Shown here: piece by piece, positions 8,710 through 16,131 of the stretch | Numbering within the stretch: the stretch's first letter is position 1 | How the letters are laid out: the number at the start of each line of letters is the position of its first letter | DNA from: Enterococcus sp. DIV0212c | Lineage (GTDB): Bacteria > Bacillota > Bacilli > Lactobacillales > Enterococcaceae | Assembly (NCBI RefSeq): GCF_017377505.1 | Contig: NZ_JAFREN010000032.1 | Coordinates: 1-36,155, forward strand | Direction of reading: 5' to 3' | Length of the DNA: 36,155 nt | Made by a program: the position numbers and the translations under genes | Notes under the pieces: model-generated | What the model saw: only the letters and a program-made list of their open reading frames with translations | Told to the model about the DNA's origin: nothing | The model's database searches: none

Positions 8710-8772
8710 TTATTTATTTTGTAATCGATCGACTAAACAATAATCACGAAATGCAACCAAACCGCTTTGCAC
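8710..8772 (-). CDS. Possible 20-codon leader peptide upstream of the PTS gene
   Basis: A near-perfect Shine-Dalgarno (AAAGGAGGAGC, 8780-8790 on the minus strand) lies inside the PTS leader with no long gene behind it. A GTG ten bases after GGAGG opens a 20-codon frame reading V/M-QSGLVAFRDYCLVDRLQNK and ending in TAA. An ATG three bases after the site opens another frame of only 11 codons (MCSAKRFGCIS). Either could be a leader peptide or the remnant of a decayed gene. There is no independent support for translation. Confidence 0.3.
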   Translation of the reverse strand: MQSGLVAFRDYCLVDRLQNK

Positions 8773-8816
8773 TACACATGCTCCTCCTTTTTTAGATTTC
8801 CGATTTTTTATTGTTC

Positions 8817-8862
8817 ATTATGCGTTCAAACTTCATCGATGATCAAACGATTTCTTCATCGA
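8817..8862 (-). promoter_or_regulatory. Promoter of the PTS-mupG-anmK locus with direct-repeat operator candidate
   Basis: On the minus strand, -35 TTGATC (8841-8846) and -10 CATAAT (8817-8822) are separated by 18 bp. The nonamer TCGATGAAG occurs twice (8854-8862 and 8831-8839), 23 bp apart, flanking the -35 box. This is a plausible site for the RpiR-type regulator encoded at the end of the locus. Transcription would start near 8810, giving a 5' leader of about 175 nt that includes the strong Shine-Dalgarno and short frames at 8710-8790. Confidence 0.5.
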
Positions 8863-8879
8863 CAAAACCATCATACAAT

Positions 8880-9311
8880 CAAAGAACTTTTTTTTCAATA
8901 TTTTTATACAAAAAAAGAAATAATATTTCCTTTTTTATTATTTAAATCAAAAAAATATCACTTTTAATAAAAAAGATATGACTGCGCTACAGATTTGTCA
9001 CTCATCGCCTAAACAGATAAAGTCAGAATAAATAGAATTGAACAAGCCAATCATAAGCGTTCATTTTCCAACTATTTTTGATTGAAGCATTTGCTGGGAA
9101 ATCTGTTTATTAACGTTTAATAATAAAAAACAAACTATATCCGAATATAAAAATAACTTCTACGTGCTTTCCATCTTTTCTTACCTTTTTTCACTTAGAT
9201 AATCTTATCAAGTGGTCAAAAAAGCACTAGTTTGAGACTATTTTTGGCCTAAAACAAAAAAAAATTCCTCTATACTAAATTTAGAGCAAAAGAAAGAAGG
9301 TTTAAATAAAA
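8880..9311. other. AT-rich intergenic region before the M60 protease gene
   Basis: About 430 bp without a gene, very AT-rich with A and T tracts. The only recognisable element for the plus-strand gene is TATACT at 9271-9276 with no good -35 (TTGGCC at 9244-9249 is 21 bp away). AAGAAAGAAGG at 9290-9300 is the Shine-Dalgarno. No convincing hairpin was found. Confidence 0.5.
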
Positions 9312-11525
9312 ATGAAAAAGAACAAATGCTACATTTTTTTGGGGACATCATTACTAGCAGTTGTAGCAGCTGGTATTTTACAAACAACAGATGCATATGC
9401 TGATCCAGCAGTCAGTGACACAAACACAAAAATAGAGCAAAATGCTAGTAAACTACATGCAGGTGTGCAATCTGAACTTATGCAGTCTGAGGACACTAAG
9501 CTTTATCGTAAAACTCAGTTAGATAATACCTTTGGTGCTAGTAATAATCAATCAACTGGTGTTTACAAAAGAAGCACAGACAGTATCACGATCTATGTGG
9601 ATGAACGTACAGATCAAGTACAAATGCCGACTTACTCCATCTCACCGATCACATTGAATCAATACCGAGAAGGAAATTCAGAACAAATCACTTTGAAAAA
9701 AGGCAAAAACACAATTAATAATACACGTGAAGGCATCATTCATATCCAAAATATTTCAAACACCACACCTCAACAAAAATTAGTTGTAGCAGTTGATGGT
9801 GGAATAAAATTACCTCGTTTTATCTTAGGAAAAACAACTGAAACTGACTGGCAAAATCAAGTGCGACAAAACCCAAATACACCGGGTTATGAATTGGTCG
9901 GCACTCATACTTTAATCACTGGCTCTAAAGCTACACTGAACTATGTGAAAAGTCCAAAACAAATCGTGGAAACCTATGATAAAGTAGTCAAATTTCATGA
10001 TGAATCATCTGGCTTAGACAACAGCTCTTCGCTACACAGAAGAAGTCGTGGATTAATGCAGCACATGCGGGAAACACAAGAGACTGGTTTCTATATGTAT
10101 GCTTGGTTCAGTCACACTGCTTATTCTAAAAAAACAGGAATGGAAAAAGTATTATCTGCAAGTCCTGAGAACCTTTGGGGACCGATGCACGAATTTGGTC
10201 ATACTTACCAAATGAACCGAATGACGTGGAAAAACCAAACAGAAGTCACTGTGAATATTTATAGCATGAGAAGTGAAAAACAATTAGGCGGCAAAAGTCG
10301 TTTAGAACGTGACGGCGTTTACGATAAAATTTTTGCTTACTTCAAACAAACTAATAAAAACTATGATGACAACAGTGATCTTTTTGTAAAGCTAGGGATG
10401 TTCTGGCAATTAGAACTAGCCTTTGGCGATGATTTTTATCCTCAACTGCACAAATTATACAGGGAAGAAGCCAAAAGTTTAGCAAACGATTCAGCGAAAC
10501 AGCAATACTTTATCACTTCTACTTCAAAAATCGCTAATAAAAATTTATTGCCGTACTTTGAAATGTGGGGCTTGCCAGTTACAGCAGAAACAAAACAAGC
10601 CATTCAAAAGTACCCTAAATTAACTCATAAAATCTGGGAATCTCGTGATGAAATGAAAAATCCAATCAGCCCGATTGATCCCGTTCAACCAGAAAAACCA
10701 GCTGCACCAACCAATCTTTCTGCGCTAGATGTAAAACATGATTCAGTAAAAATCAAATGGAACGCCGTTCAAGGCAACCAACCAATCAAAGAATATAGTA
10801 TCTCCAGAGATGGCAGAGAAATTGCTCGAACTACCGCAACTGAATTTACAGATAAAACTGTCCAAGCAAATACGGCTTATACCTATACTGTTTCTGCAAT
10901 CAACACAATGGGTACAACATCCGATAAAAGTGCTGGTCTACAAGTAAAAACACCAACAGCACCGATCGTAGAAACACCTGCTCCAAGTAAACCAGCCCAT
11001 GTCGTTTCTAGTAATATTACACAAGATTCGATCACATTGACTTGGACGGCATCAAACAGTCCCATTGGCGTTTCTGGATATAATATTTACCGCAATGGTA
11101 TAAAAATCAGTACTGTTAGAACCTCCAGCTTTAAAGATAGCAATTTACAAGCCAACACAACGTATACGTATCAAATCACAGCTTTTGACAGTAAAAATAA
11201 AGAATCAGTCAAAAGCGACAGCATAATACTAAAAACCAAAGAAGCTGAGAACCAACTTTCTACATGGGAAAGCAATAAAGTTTATACCGCTGGAAATAAA
11301 GTTTTCTACAATGGTTTAGAATATGAAGCCAAATGGTGGACTCAAGGGAACCGTCCAGGTTCGTCTGATGTTTGGAAACTTCTTTCAAATAAAGTAATGG
11401 ATTGGGAATATAATAGAGCTTATAACGGTGGTGATACCGTAACCTTCCAAGGGAAAACCTATAAAGCCAAGTGGTGGACTCAAGGCAATCAGCCAGGAAA
11501 TACACCTGTTTGGGTATTGATTTAA
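9312..11525 (+). CDS. Secreted M60-family (mucinase-like) zinc metallopeptidase with FN3 and chitin-binding modules
   Basis: A 737-aa exported protein. The signal peptide covers residues 1 to about 31 (MKKNK, a hydrophobic core, then DAYA before DP). The M60/enhancin-like catalytic part spans roughly 100-440, with HEFGH at residues 293-297 and a candidate third zinc ligand E311, fitting HExxH(8-28)E gluzincins. M60 enzymes cut O-glycosylated mucin-type proteins. Two fibronectin type III domains follow (about 460-546 and 558-643), then two tandem chitin-binding type 3 (CBM5/12) modules (about 650-691 and 696-737), each with the AKWWTQGN.PG signature. There is no LPXTG or membrane anchor, so it is released or held by glycan binding. 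It is a single gene with a terminator behind it. The glycoprotein target is inferred. Confidence 0.9.
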   Translation: MKKNKCYIFLGTSLLAVVAAGILQTTDAYADPAVSDTNTKIEQNASKLHAGVQSELMQSEDTKLYRKTQLDNTFGASNNQSTGVYKRSTDSITIYVDERTDQVQMPTYSISPITLNQYREGNSEQITLKKGKNTINNTREGIIHIQNISNTTPQQKLVVAVDGGIKLPRFILGKTTETDWQNQVRQNPNTPGYELVGTHTLITGSKATLNYVKSPKQIVETYDKVVKFHDESSGLDNSSSLHRRSRGLMQHMRETQETGFYMYAWFSHTAYSKKTGMEKVLSASPENLWGPMHEFGHTYQMNRMTWKNQTEVTVNIYSMRSEKQLGGKSRLERDGVYDKIFAYFKQTNKNYDDNSDLFVKLGMFWQLELAFGDDFYPQLHKLYREEAKSLANDSAKQQYFITSTSKIANKNLLPYFEMWGLPVTAETKQAIQKYPKLTHKIWESRDEMKNPISPIDPVQPEKPAAPTNLSALDVKHDSVKIKWNAVQGNQPIKEYSISRDGREIARTTATEFTDKTVQANTAYTYTVSAINTMGTTSDKSAGLQVKTPTAPIVETPAPSKPAHVVSSNITQDSITLTWTASNSPIGVSGYNIYRNGIKISTVRTSSFKDSNLQANTTYTYQITAFDSKNKESVKSDSIILKTKEAENQLSTWESNKVYTAGNKVFYNGLEYEAKWWTQGNRPGSSDVWKLLSNKVMDWEYNRAYNGGDTVTFQGKTYKAKWWTQGNQPGNTPVWVLI

Positions 11526-11537
11526 TAGTATAAGAAA

Positions 11538-11576
11538 GAAGCTGAGACATGACTCTACAAATCATGTCTCAGCTTC
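11538..11576. terminator. Terminator between M60 protease and FemX genes
   Basis: A 15-bp perfect stem, GAAGCTGAGACATGA (11538-11552) with TCATGTCTCAGCTTC (11562-11576). The downstream T-run is weak on plus (TAAATTTAT) and better on minus (TTTCTTATACT). The core GAGACATGACTC resembles the small GGGACATAnCTC hairpins at 16090 and 22624. Confidence 0.75.
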
Positions 11577-11589
11577 TAAATTTATGCTT

Positions 11590-12795
11590 TTATTTTTTCT
11601 GTTTTTTAAGTTTATAAGCAAATTCACTGGCTTTAAAAAGTAACCCATTGACAGGTAAATCAAATTCGCCGATAAATTCATTGACCGTTGGATTAAAATT
11701 AGACTTGAATTTGATCAAACCATCACTCAAACTACCTTCTAATCCGCCCATATTACAAGACGTACAGCCACGTTCAAAACATTCATTGATGGCATCAAAC
11801 CAAGTTAGATAAGCCGGCATATAGCGTTTATAACGATCATCCATCCCAGCATAAAGAATTTCGCTAGTTGAACCAAAAGTAATCGCCAAGGCACCTGCCA
11901 CAACGGCAATATCACCAGAATGAGCGATATTTTCTTCTAATTCGGTCATTTCACGAGTTAAAGAAAAATCTAGTTCTTCTAAAGTATGACGTTTTTTCAC
12001 TTGGTTTTCTTTTAAGTTCGCCAAATCTTCTTTATTTTTATCAAAGCGCTGTTTTGTTTCTTCAAAACGTTCTTTCAAATTCACTTGCGCTAACATGATA
12101 AATGAATTTTCAGGATAAATCGTTAATAATTTTTCAAAATAATCACTATTTCTCAGTGAAATATTCTGGCGCTCAGTTGTCAGTTCAATGACTTTAGCAA
12201 AATCATCTACCAACTCTGCATGCCCCATTTTAACTGTAACGCCTTTTTTCTGCGCTTGTTTCATCATTTTCTTAGTGCTTTTTGATAGCTGTTCTTCGCT
12301 GAAATCTTCTTTATAGATATTGGCTTGAAAACGGGGTTGGATCGTTGCATCCATCGCCATCGTCAACCCTTGATGTTTGGCACCACTTGCACTAATATTA
12401 TCAATAACTAATTGAGCCTTTGGATCGACTATCTGTTCTTCACCTAGATGGAAATCTTTATAGTGAACAGTCGGGTCCATTTTTACAAATAATGCGCGTT
12501 TTTTCTTACCAAATTGCTTTAGCTCTTTAAAAAAGAACGCCACAAGTTCTGAATTCGTATAATCCATGATCGGACCTCTTGGTGTATACAGCATAGTAAA
12601 TTTCATTGGTAATGGTCTGATCAATACTAAGCTAGAGGCAACTAAATTCCCATCTTCGTAAACACCGACAATTTCTGAGCCCCAATTATCTTTTACTTTA
12701 GCCCAGGCAGATGATTGTAATAAATTGCATAAGGGATGATTTTCCACAAATTTATCGTGTTCTTTGGCATCTACGCCAATTTTAAATTCAAACAT
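11590..12795 (-). CDS. FemABX family peptidoglycan peptidyltransferase
   Basis: Non-ribosomal transferase that adds amino acids from aminoacyl-tRNA to the stem-peptide lysine (or lipid II) to build the interpeptide bridge; enterococcal relatives are BppA1/BppA2, staphylococcal ones FemX/A/B. The 401-aa product has the duplicated GNAT-like fold with family motifs LLQSSAWAKVKDNWG near residue 25, LYTPRGPIMDY near 75, FKSNFNPTVNEFIGEFD near the end, and a long coiled-coil arm (about residues 225-285, KERFEETKQRFDKNKEDLAN onward). The start MFEFKIG is chosen because GGAGGAG precedes it; an earlier ATG overlaps that ribosome site. Which bridge residue it adds cannot be read from the sequence. The gene stands alone between terminators. 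Confidence 0.9.
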   Translation of the reverse strand: MFEFKIGVDAKEHDKFVENHPLCNLLQSSAWAKVKDNWGSEIVGVYEDGNLVASSLVLIRPLPMKFTMLYTPRGPIMDYTNSELVAFFFKELKQFGKKKRALFVKMDPTVHYKDFHLGEEQIVDPKAQLVIDNISASGAKHQGLTMAMDATIQPRFQANIYKEDFSEEQLSKSTKKMMKQAQKKGVTVKMGHAELVDDFAKVIELTTERQNISLRNSDYFEKLLTIYPENSFIMLAQVNLKERFEETKQRFDKNKEDLANLKENQVKKRHTLEELDFSLTREMTELEENIAHSGDIAVVAGALAITFGSTSEILYAGMDDRYKRYMPAYLTWFDAINECFERGCTSCNMGGLEGSLSDGLIKFKSNFNPTVNEFIGEFDLPVNGLLFKASEFAYKLKKQKK

Positions 12796-12894
12796 TATAA
12801 AAAAACTCCTCCACATTTTTGCTTCTGTATTACCATATCATAATTTATTCAAGAGGAACAGTAAAGTTTTTCATGAAAATGGTGAGAAAATTTT

Positions 12895-12940
12895 AAAAGA
12901 CTGGCACAAAACTATTTTCAGTCTTGGACCAGTCTCTTTT
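12895..12940. terminator. Terminator behind queT
   Basis: AAAAGACTGG (12895-12904) pairs with CCAGTCTCTTTT (12929-12940) around an inner stem CAAAACT/AGTCTTG. On the minus strand it ends in TTTT, as needed by queT, whose stop is at 12968. It also resembles the GGGACAAAACT hairpin family. Confidence 0.6.
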
Positions 12941-12967
12941 ATAAACATACTTATTAGACTTTTTTAA

Positions 12968-13474
12968 TCAAAGTCGTTTTTCAAAATGAACAGATTTATT
13001 GATCCAATACATCACTGGTGCAGCTATCGCCATCGTCGCAAATTCGCTAAGAGCTAATGTTGCGTAATTCCCCCAAAAGGCTGCTCCGCCATTTGGTGCT
13101 AACATATACGCAATAATACACATCGTTGCAGTGAAAAATAATGTATTCAACGCTAAACGAGCAATCACATTAGGCACTCTTTTTTGCAGTAAGGCTGTCA
13201 GTCCTAGTGAAATAAAGGATTGCAGTCCACCATACATTGCATCCATGGCACCAAAGCCAAAGAAAAAATTGTAGACAACAACGCCACCTAAAACGCCCCA
13301 CATCAATTTCCGATTGAAGACAACTAAATGATTCAAACTTTCAGAAATTCTAAATTGAATCGGTCCTGACGAAACAGGTGCTACTAAAATCGTTAAGCCT
13401 AGATATAACGCCATGACAATTCCATTCATAGTAATTGCTTTTACTTTACTGTTAGTCGTAACAGTTTTTTGCAT
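12968..13474 (-). CDS. queT: QueT family queuosine-precursor ECF transporter S component
   Basis: A 168-aa integral membrane protein with about five to six hydrophobic segments, typical of ECF S components that capture a micronutrient and dock onto the shared EcfA/A'/T module. The characteristic QueT features are the N-terminal NGIVMALYLGLTILVAPVS followed by GPIQFRISESLNHLVVFNRK, the FGFGAMDAMYGGLQSF segment near residue 80, and the C-terminal PVMYWINKSVHF. QueT is thought to import preQ0/preQ1 for tRNA queuosine. This fits the preQ1-I riboswitch in its leader at 13492-13529. The ATG follows AAGGGGAAACT. No ecfAT genes are nearby. Confidence 0.92.
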   Translation of the reverse strand: MQKTVTTNSKVKAITMNGIVMALYLGLTILVAPVSSGPIQFRISESLNHLVVFNRKLMWGVLGGVVVYNFFFGFGAMDAMYGGLQSFISLGLTALLQKRVPNVIARLALNTLFFTATMCIIAYMLAPNGGAAFWGNYATLALSEFATMAIAAPVMYWINKSVHFEKRL

Positions 13475-13491
13475 AGTTTCCCCTTCTTTCT

Positions 13492-13529
13492 CCGAGTTTT
13501 TTTACAAGGGATGGTTGATGAACCTTGTC
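13492..13529 (-). ncRNA. PreQ1-I riboswitch in the queT leader
   Basis: On the minus strand, stem P1 ACAAGG (13523-13528) pairs with CCTTGT (13504-13509) around the loop TTCATCAACCATC. It is followed by the A-rich tail AAAAAAACTCGG (13492-13503). This has the layout of the preQ1-I class: a small hairpin beginning AGGTTC and closed by CCCT, then a 3' A-tract that docks into the minor groove, with the tail end pairing into the loop. The aptamer ends a few bases before the AAGGGG Shine-Dalgarno, which suggests translational control of queT. A second small hairpin (GAGGA/TCCTC, 13530-13545) lies just 5' of it. Confidence 0.75.
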
Positions 13530-13563
13530 GAGGATCCGTTTCCTCAAAAAATGATACGTAGGC

Positions 13564-13592
13564 ATTATATCTCATAATCGATCGTTTAACAA
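13564..13592 (-). promoter_or_regulatory. queT promoter
   Basis: On the minus strand, -35 TTGTTA (13587-13592) and -10 TATAAT (13564-13569) are separated by 17 bp. The predicted start near 13557 gives a leader of about 80 nt that contains the riboswitch. Confidence 0.8.
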
Positions 13593-13697
13593 TGATAACT
13601 AGCATTAAATACCTGATTCAAATCATTATTTTGACTTTTTCATTTGCTATTCGTACATTTTCAAGCATCTGTCATTCTTAATTTTTCCCATGTCTGT

Positions 13698-13703
13698 TAT
13701 AAT
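13698..13703 (+). promoter_or_regulatory. dgkB promoter -10 (extended)
   Basis: TGTTATAAT gives a consensus -10 with the TGn extension. The -35 (TTCTTA, 13675-13680) is poor. The predicted start near 13710 leaves a short leader before GGGAGGAAGG. Confidence 0.6.
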
Positions 13704-13728
13704 AAGACTTTGTACAGGGAGGAAGGAA

Positions 13729-14688
13729 ATGAAGAAACATTTTTATCTCGTTATCAACGAAAATGCTGGCAGCGGCACAGGCTCAAAAGCGGCTGAGAAG
13801 ATCATTAAACAGCTTCAAACTGCTAACATAGATTATACGACTTTTTATACAGATCATGCTGGACATGAAATTGAAATTGTTCAAAAATTAGCAGAAGATA
13901 CACTAATTCCTTGGACTGCTGAGTTGGATATCGAATTATTTCCACTTCTAGTCGTTCTCGGCGGAGATGGCACCTTGCATAGCGTGCTTAATGCGTTACT
14001 CACATTTGATCCTAACATTCCGATCGGTTATATTCCTTGTGGTTCAGGGAATGATTTTGCCCGTGGTGTAGGTATTGAGAAACAAGCAGAAAAAGCCTTT
14101 TTCCAACTACTTAAAGCTGAAAAGCCGCAAGAAATCCAAGTAATTACATATGCTGAATCAATTCAAGAGGAAATTGGTCTTGCTGTTAATAATATCGGCA
14201 TTGGTTTAGATGCAGCAATCGTCAACGCTGCAAATACATCAGCATCAAAACACGCATTAAACAAATTCAATATGGGGTCATTATCTTATATTTTTTCTAT
14301 CTTAAAAGTGTTATTCACACAAAAAGGCTTCCCGATTCTCGTAGAAATAAACGGAAAAAACCTTGAGTTTGATCAGGCATTTTTATGTACTGTAACAAAT
14401 CATCCTTACTTTGGCGGTGGTGTCCCGATTGCACCTGTTGCAGATCCTCGCAAACCAGTTTTGGATTTTGTTTTAGTGGAGCGAATCAATATGTTTAAGA
14501 TTTTTTGGTTGATTATTTTATTGATTCAAAAAAAGCAGATGAATTCCAAATACTTCCATCATTATCAATCGAGTAAATTTCGCATCGTTTCTACTATCCC
14601 GCAATATGTTCATGCGGATGGTGAGATTTTAGGAAAAAGAAGTACCGACATTTCCTTTGGAACAGAAACTAGATTATTCTGGTTTTAG
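13729..14688 (+). CDS. Diacylglycerol/lipid kinase family protein (DgkB/YegS-like)
   Basis: A 319-aa soluble lipid kinase of the DAGK_cat family, likely phosphorylating diacylglycerol released during lipoteichoic acid synthesis back to phosphatidate. The nucleotide-binding motif VLGGDGTLHSVLNAL carries GGDGT at residues 78-82, and the second motif PCGSGNDFARGVGI sits near 107-120. The N-terminal INENAGSGTGSK is also typical. The start MKKHFYLVINENAG is selected because GGGAGGAAGGA lies directly before its ATG; a longer frame begins inside the promoter. A distinct lipid substrate (as in YegS) cannot be excluded. It is a lone gene ending in repeat copy D. Confidence 0.88.
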   Translation: MKKHFYLVINENAGSGTGSKAAEKIIKQLQTANIDYTTFYTDHAGHEIEIVQKLAEDTLIPWTAELDIELFPLLVVLGGDGTLHSVLNALLTFDPNIPIGYIPCGSGNDFARGVGIEKQAEKAFFQLLKAEKPQEIQVITYAESIQEEIGLAVNNIGIGLDAAIVNAANTSASKHALNKFNMGSLSYIFSILKVLFTQKGFPILVEINGKNLEFDQAFLCTVTNHPYFGGGVPIAPVADPRKPVLDFVLVERINMFKIFWLIILLIQKKQMNSKYFHHYQSSKFRIVSTIPQYVHADGEILGKRSTDISFGTETRLFWF

Positions 14689-14703
14689 TGTAAAAAATAA
14701 TAA

Positions 14704-14836
14704 CTGGGACAAAAATCTGTATAAACGGTGTGAAAAAGTCAGGTTATTCGGTAATTTTCTAAAAACCACACAATGCATAAAACGCATTGTGTGGTTTTTT
14801 GTCCAATTGCTCGAACCTAAACGACTTTTGTCACAG
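14704..14836. repeat. Palindromic repeat, divergent copy D, with embedded terminator
   Basis: The ends CTGGGACAAAAATC (14704-14717) and GACTTTTGTCACAG (14823-14836) pair in 12 of 14 positions. The segment ATAAACGGTGTG matches the linker plus start of copy B (AATAAACGGTGG), and the 3' segment CTCGAACCTAAACGACTTTTGTC matches copy B's CTCGAGGTTAAACACTTCTGTC when read across. The middle is replaced by an unrelated strong terminator (14760-14798). Confidence 0.5.
14760..14798. terminator. Bidirectional terminator between dgkB and the trans-sulfuration gene
   Basis: A stem of about 15 bp pairs AAAACCACACAATGC (14761-14775) with GCATTGTGTGGTTTT (14783-14797), with T-runs on both strands. It serves the convergent genes ending at 14688 and 14846. 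Confidence 0.9.
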
Positions 14837-14845
14837 CCTTTATTT

Positions 14846-15961
14846 TCATTTTAATTTTTCAAATGCTTGTTTCAAATCTGCAATCAAGTCTTCACTTGCC
14901 TCGATCCCAGTTGAAATTCTTAATAAATCCGAAGTTAGTCCATAAGACTCTCTTAAAGCTTCTGGAATATCTGCATGTGTTTGAGTCGTTGGATACGTAA
15001 TTAAACTCTCCACGCCACCCAAGCTTTCTGCAAATGTAAAAATTGATAAATTACGCAAAAATTCTTTGATCGATGCTTGTTTCTTGAGTTTAAAACTCAA
15101 CATACCACCCCGCCCTGGGTAAAACACTTCTTTGACCTGCTCATTGTTGTTTAAGTATTGTGCAACGGCTTGAGCGTTTTTTTCGTGTCTTTCCATCCGC
15201 AATGATAATGTCTTCATCCCTCTGATTAAAAGCCAGCTGTCAAATGGCGATAAAACTGCCCCTGTCGTATTTAAGCTATAAGCTAATTGTTCACCCACTT
15301 CTTTTGAACGGGCAATCACAGCACCTGCCAATAAATCATTATGCCCACCTAAATACTTCGTAGCACTATGCACCACCACATCTGCACCTAAATCTAACGG
15401 CCGCTGAATCAACGGTGTATAGAAGGTATTATCAACGATTACTTGCGCTTGATATTTTTTTGCGAAAACTGCGACTTGTTCGATCGAAACTTCCCTCATC
15501 AATGGATTTGTCGGTGTTTCAATAAATACAGCCGCTGTTTGATCTGTAATCTCTTTTTCAAAACCAGCTTCATCGTCAACATAGATAAACTGATACATTC
15601 CTTGTTTTTCTAATTCTTTAAAATAGCGATAACTGCCTCCGTATAAATCTCTAGAAGCAACAATTTGACTCCCCACTGGAAATTGACTGATCACTAATTG
15701 AACCGCACTCATTCCTGAACTAGTTGCCAAGCCAACTGCGCCATTTTCTAAAGTCGCTAACGCCGACTCTACAACTTCTCTTGTTGGATTTTTGGTTCTC
15801 GTATAATCATAGCCCGTCGACTCACCTAGCGTTGGATGCTCATACGTCGTTGAAAAATAGATAGGCGTATTGATCGATCCAGTTACTGGGTTTTGATGAT
15901 TTCCGATTTGTGCCAAAAATGTGTCTGTTTGAATCTTTCCCGATTGTGCTTGTTCTTTCAT
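14846..15961 (-). CDS. PLP-dependent trans-sulfuration enzyme (cystathionine gamma-synthase / beta- or gamma-lyase family)
   Basis: A 371-aa Cys/Met-metabolism PLP enzyme interconverting cysteine, cystathionine and homocysteine or methionine precursors. The family motif DVVVHSATKYLGGHNDLLAG carries the Schiff-base lysine K202. Asp177 in VIVDNTFYTPL contacts the PLP ring nitrogen, SSGMSAVQ (81-88) binds the phosphate and YDYTRTKNPT (51-60) supplies the neighbouring-subunit contacts. Whether it acts as MetB-type synthase or a lyase cannot be decided from sequence alone. The start ATG follows GAGGGAAG. A promoter is seen at 16032-16061. No other methionine gene is adjacent, and no S-box or T-box leader was recognised in the short upstream region. 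Confidence 0.9.
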   Translation of the reverse strand: MKEQAQSGKIQTDTFLAQIGNHQNPVTGSINTPIYFSTTYEHPTLGESTGYDYTRTKNPTREVVESALATLENGAVGLATSSGMSAVQLVISQFPVGSQIVASRDLYGGSYRYFKELEKQGMYQFIYVDDEAGFEKEITDQTAAVFIETPTNPLMREVSIEQVAVFAKKYQAQVIVDNTFYTPLIQRPLDLGADVVVHSATKYLGGHNDLLAGAVIARSKEVGEQLAYSLNTTGAVLSPFDSWLLIRGMKTLSLRMERHEKNAQAVAQYLNNNEQVKEVFYPGRGGMLSFKLKKQASIKEFLRNLSIFTFAESLGGVESLITYPTTQTHADIPEALRESYGLTSDLLRISTGIEASEDLIADLKQAFEKLK

Positions 15962-16031
15962 TAACTTCCCTCATTTCTACCAAAATAACGTACCTGCTTT
16001 TATTACTGAACACCTTTACGTGTTGTTTGTT

Positions 16032-16061
16032 ATTATATACATCAATCGAATCTTAAAGCAA
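16032..16061 (-). promoter_or_regulatory. Promoter of the trans-sulfuration gene
   Basis: On the minus strand, -35 TTGCTT (16056-16061) and -10 TATAAT (16032-16037) are 18 bp apart. The leader is about 65 nt. Confidence 0.65.
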
Positions 16062-16074
16062 GAAATAGTACTAT

Positions 16075-16120
16075 AAAAGAAAAAAGTGATTGGGACATAA
16101 CTCTTTGAGTCACGTCCCAA
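16075..16120 (-). terminator. recD2 terminator, GGGACAT-type hairpin
   Basis: TTGGGACATAACTC (16090-16103) pairs with GTCACGTCCCAA (16109-16120). On the minus strand it is followed by TCACTTTTTTCTTTT. It is nearly the same hairpin as the leading element of repeat copy C (22624-22666). Confidence 0.8.
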
Positions 16121-16131
16121 CCTCTCATTAA

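Noticed and set aside
8823..8870. Catabolite-repression (cre) site near the PTS promoter
   Set aside because: Only a partial match to the consensus was seen around ATGAAGAAATCGTTTGA, without the central CG at the right place.
8767..8967. 66-codon plus-strand frame upstream of the PTS locus
   Set aside because: Phe/Lys-rich translation of an AT-rich promoter region; the minus-strand promoter and ribosome site explain the sequence better.
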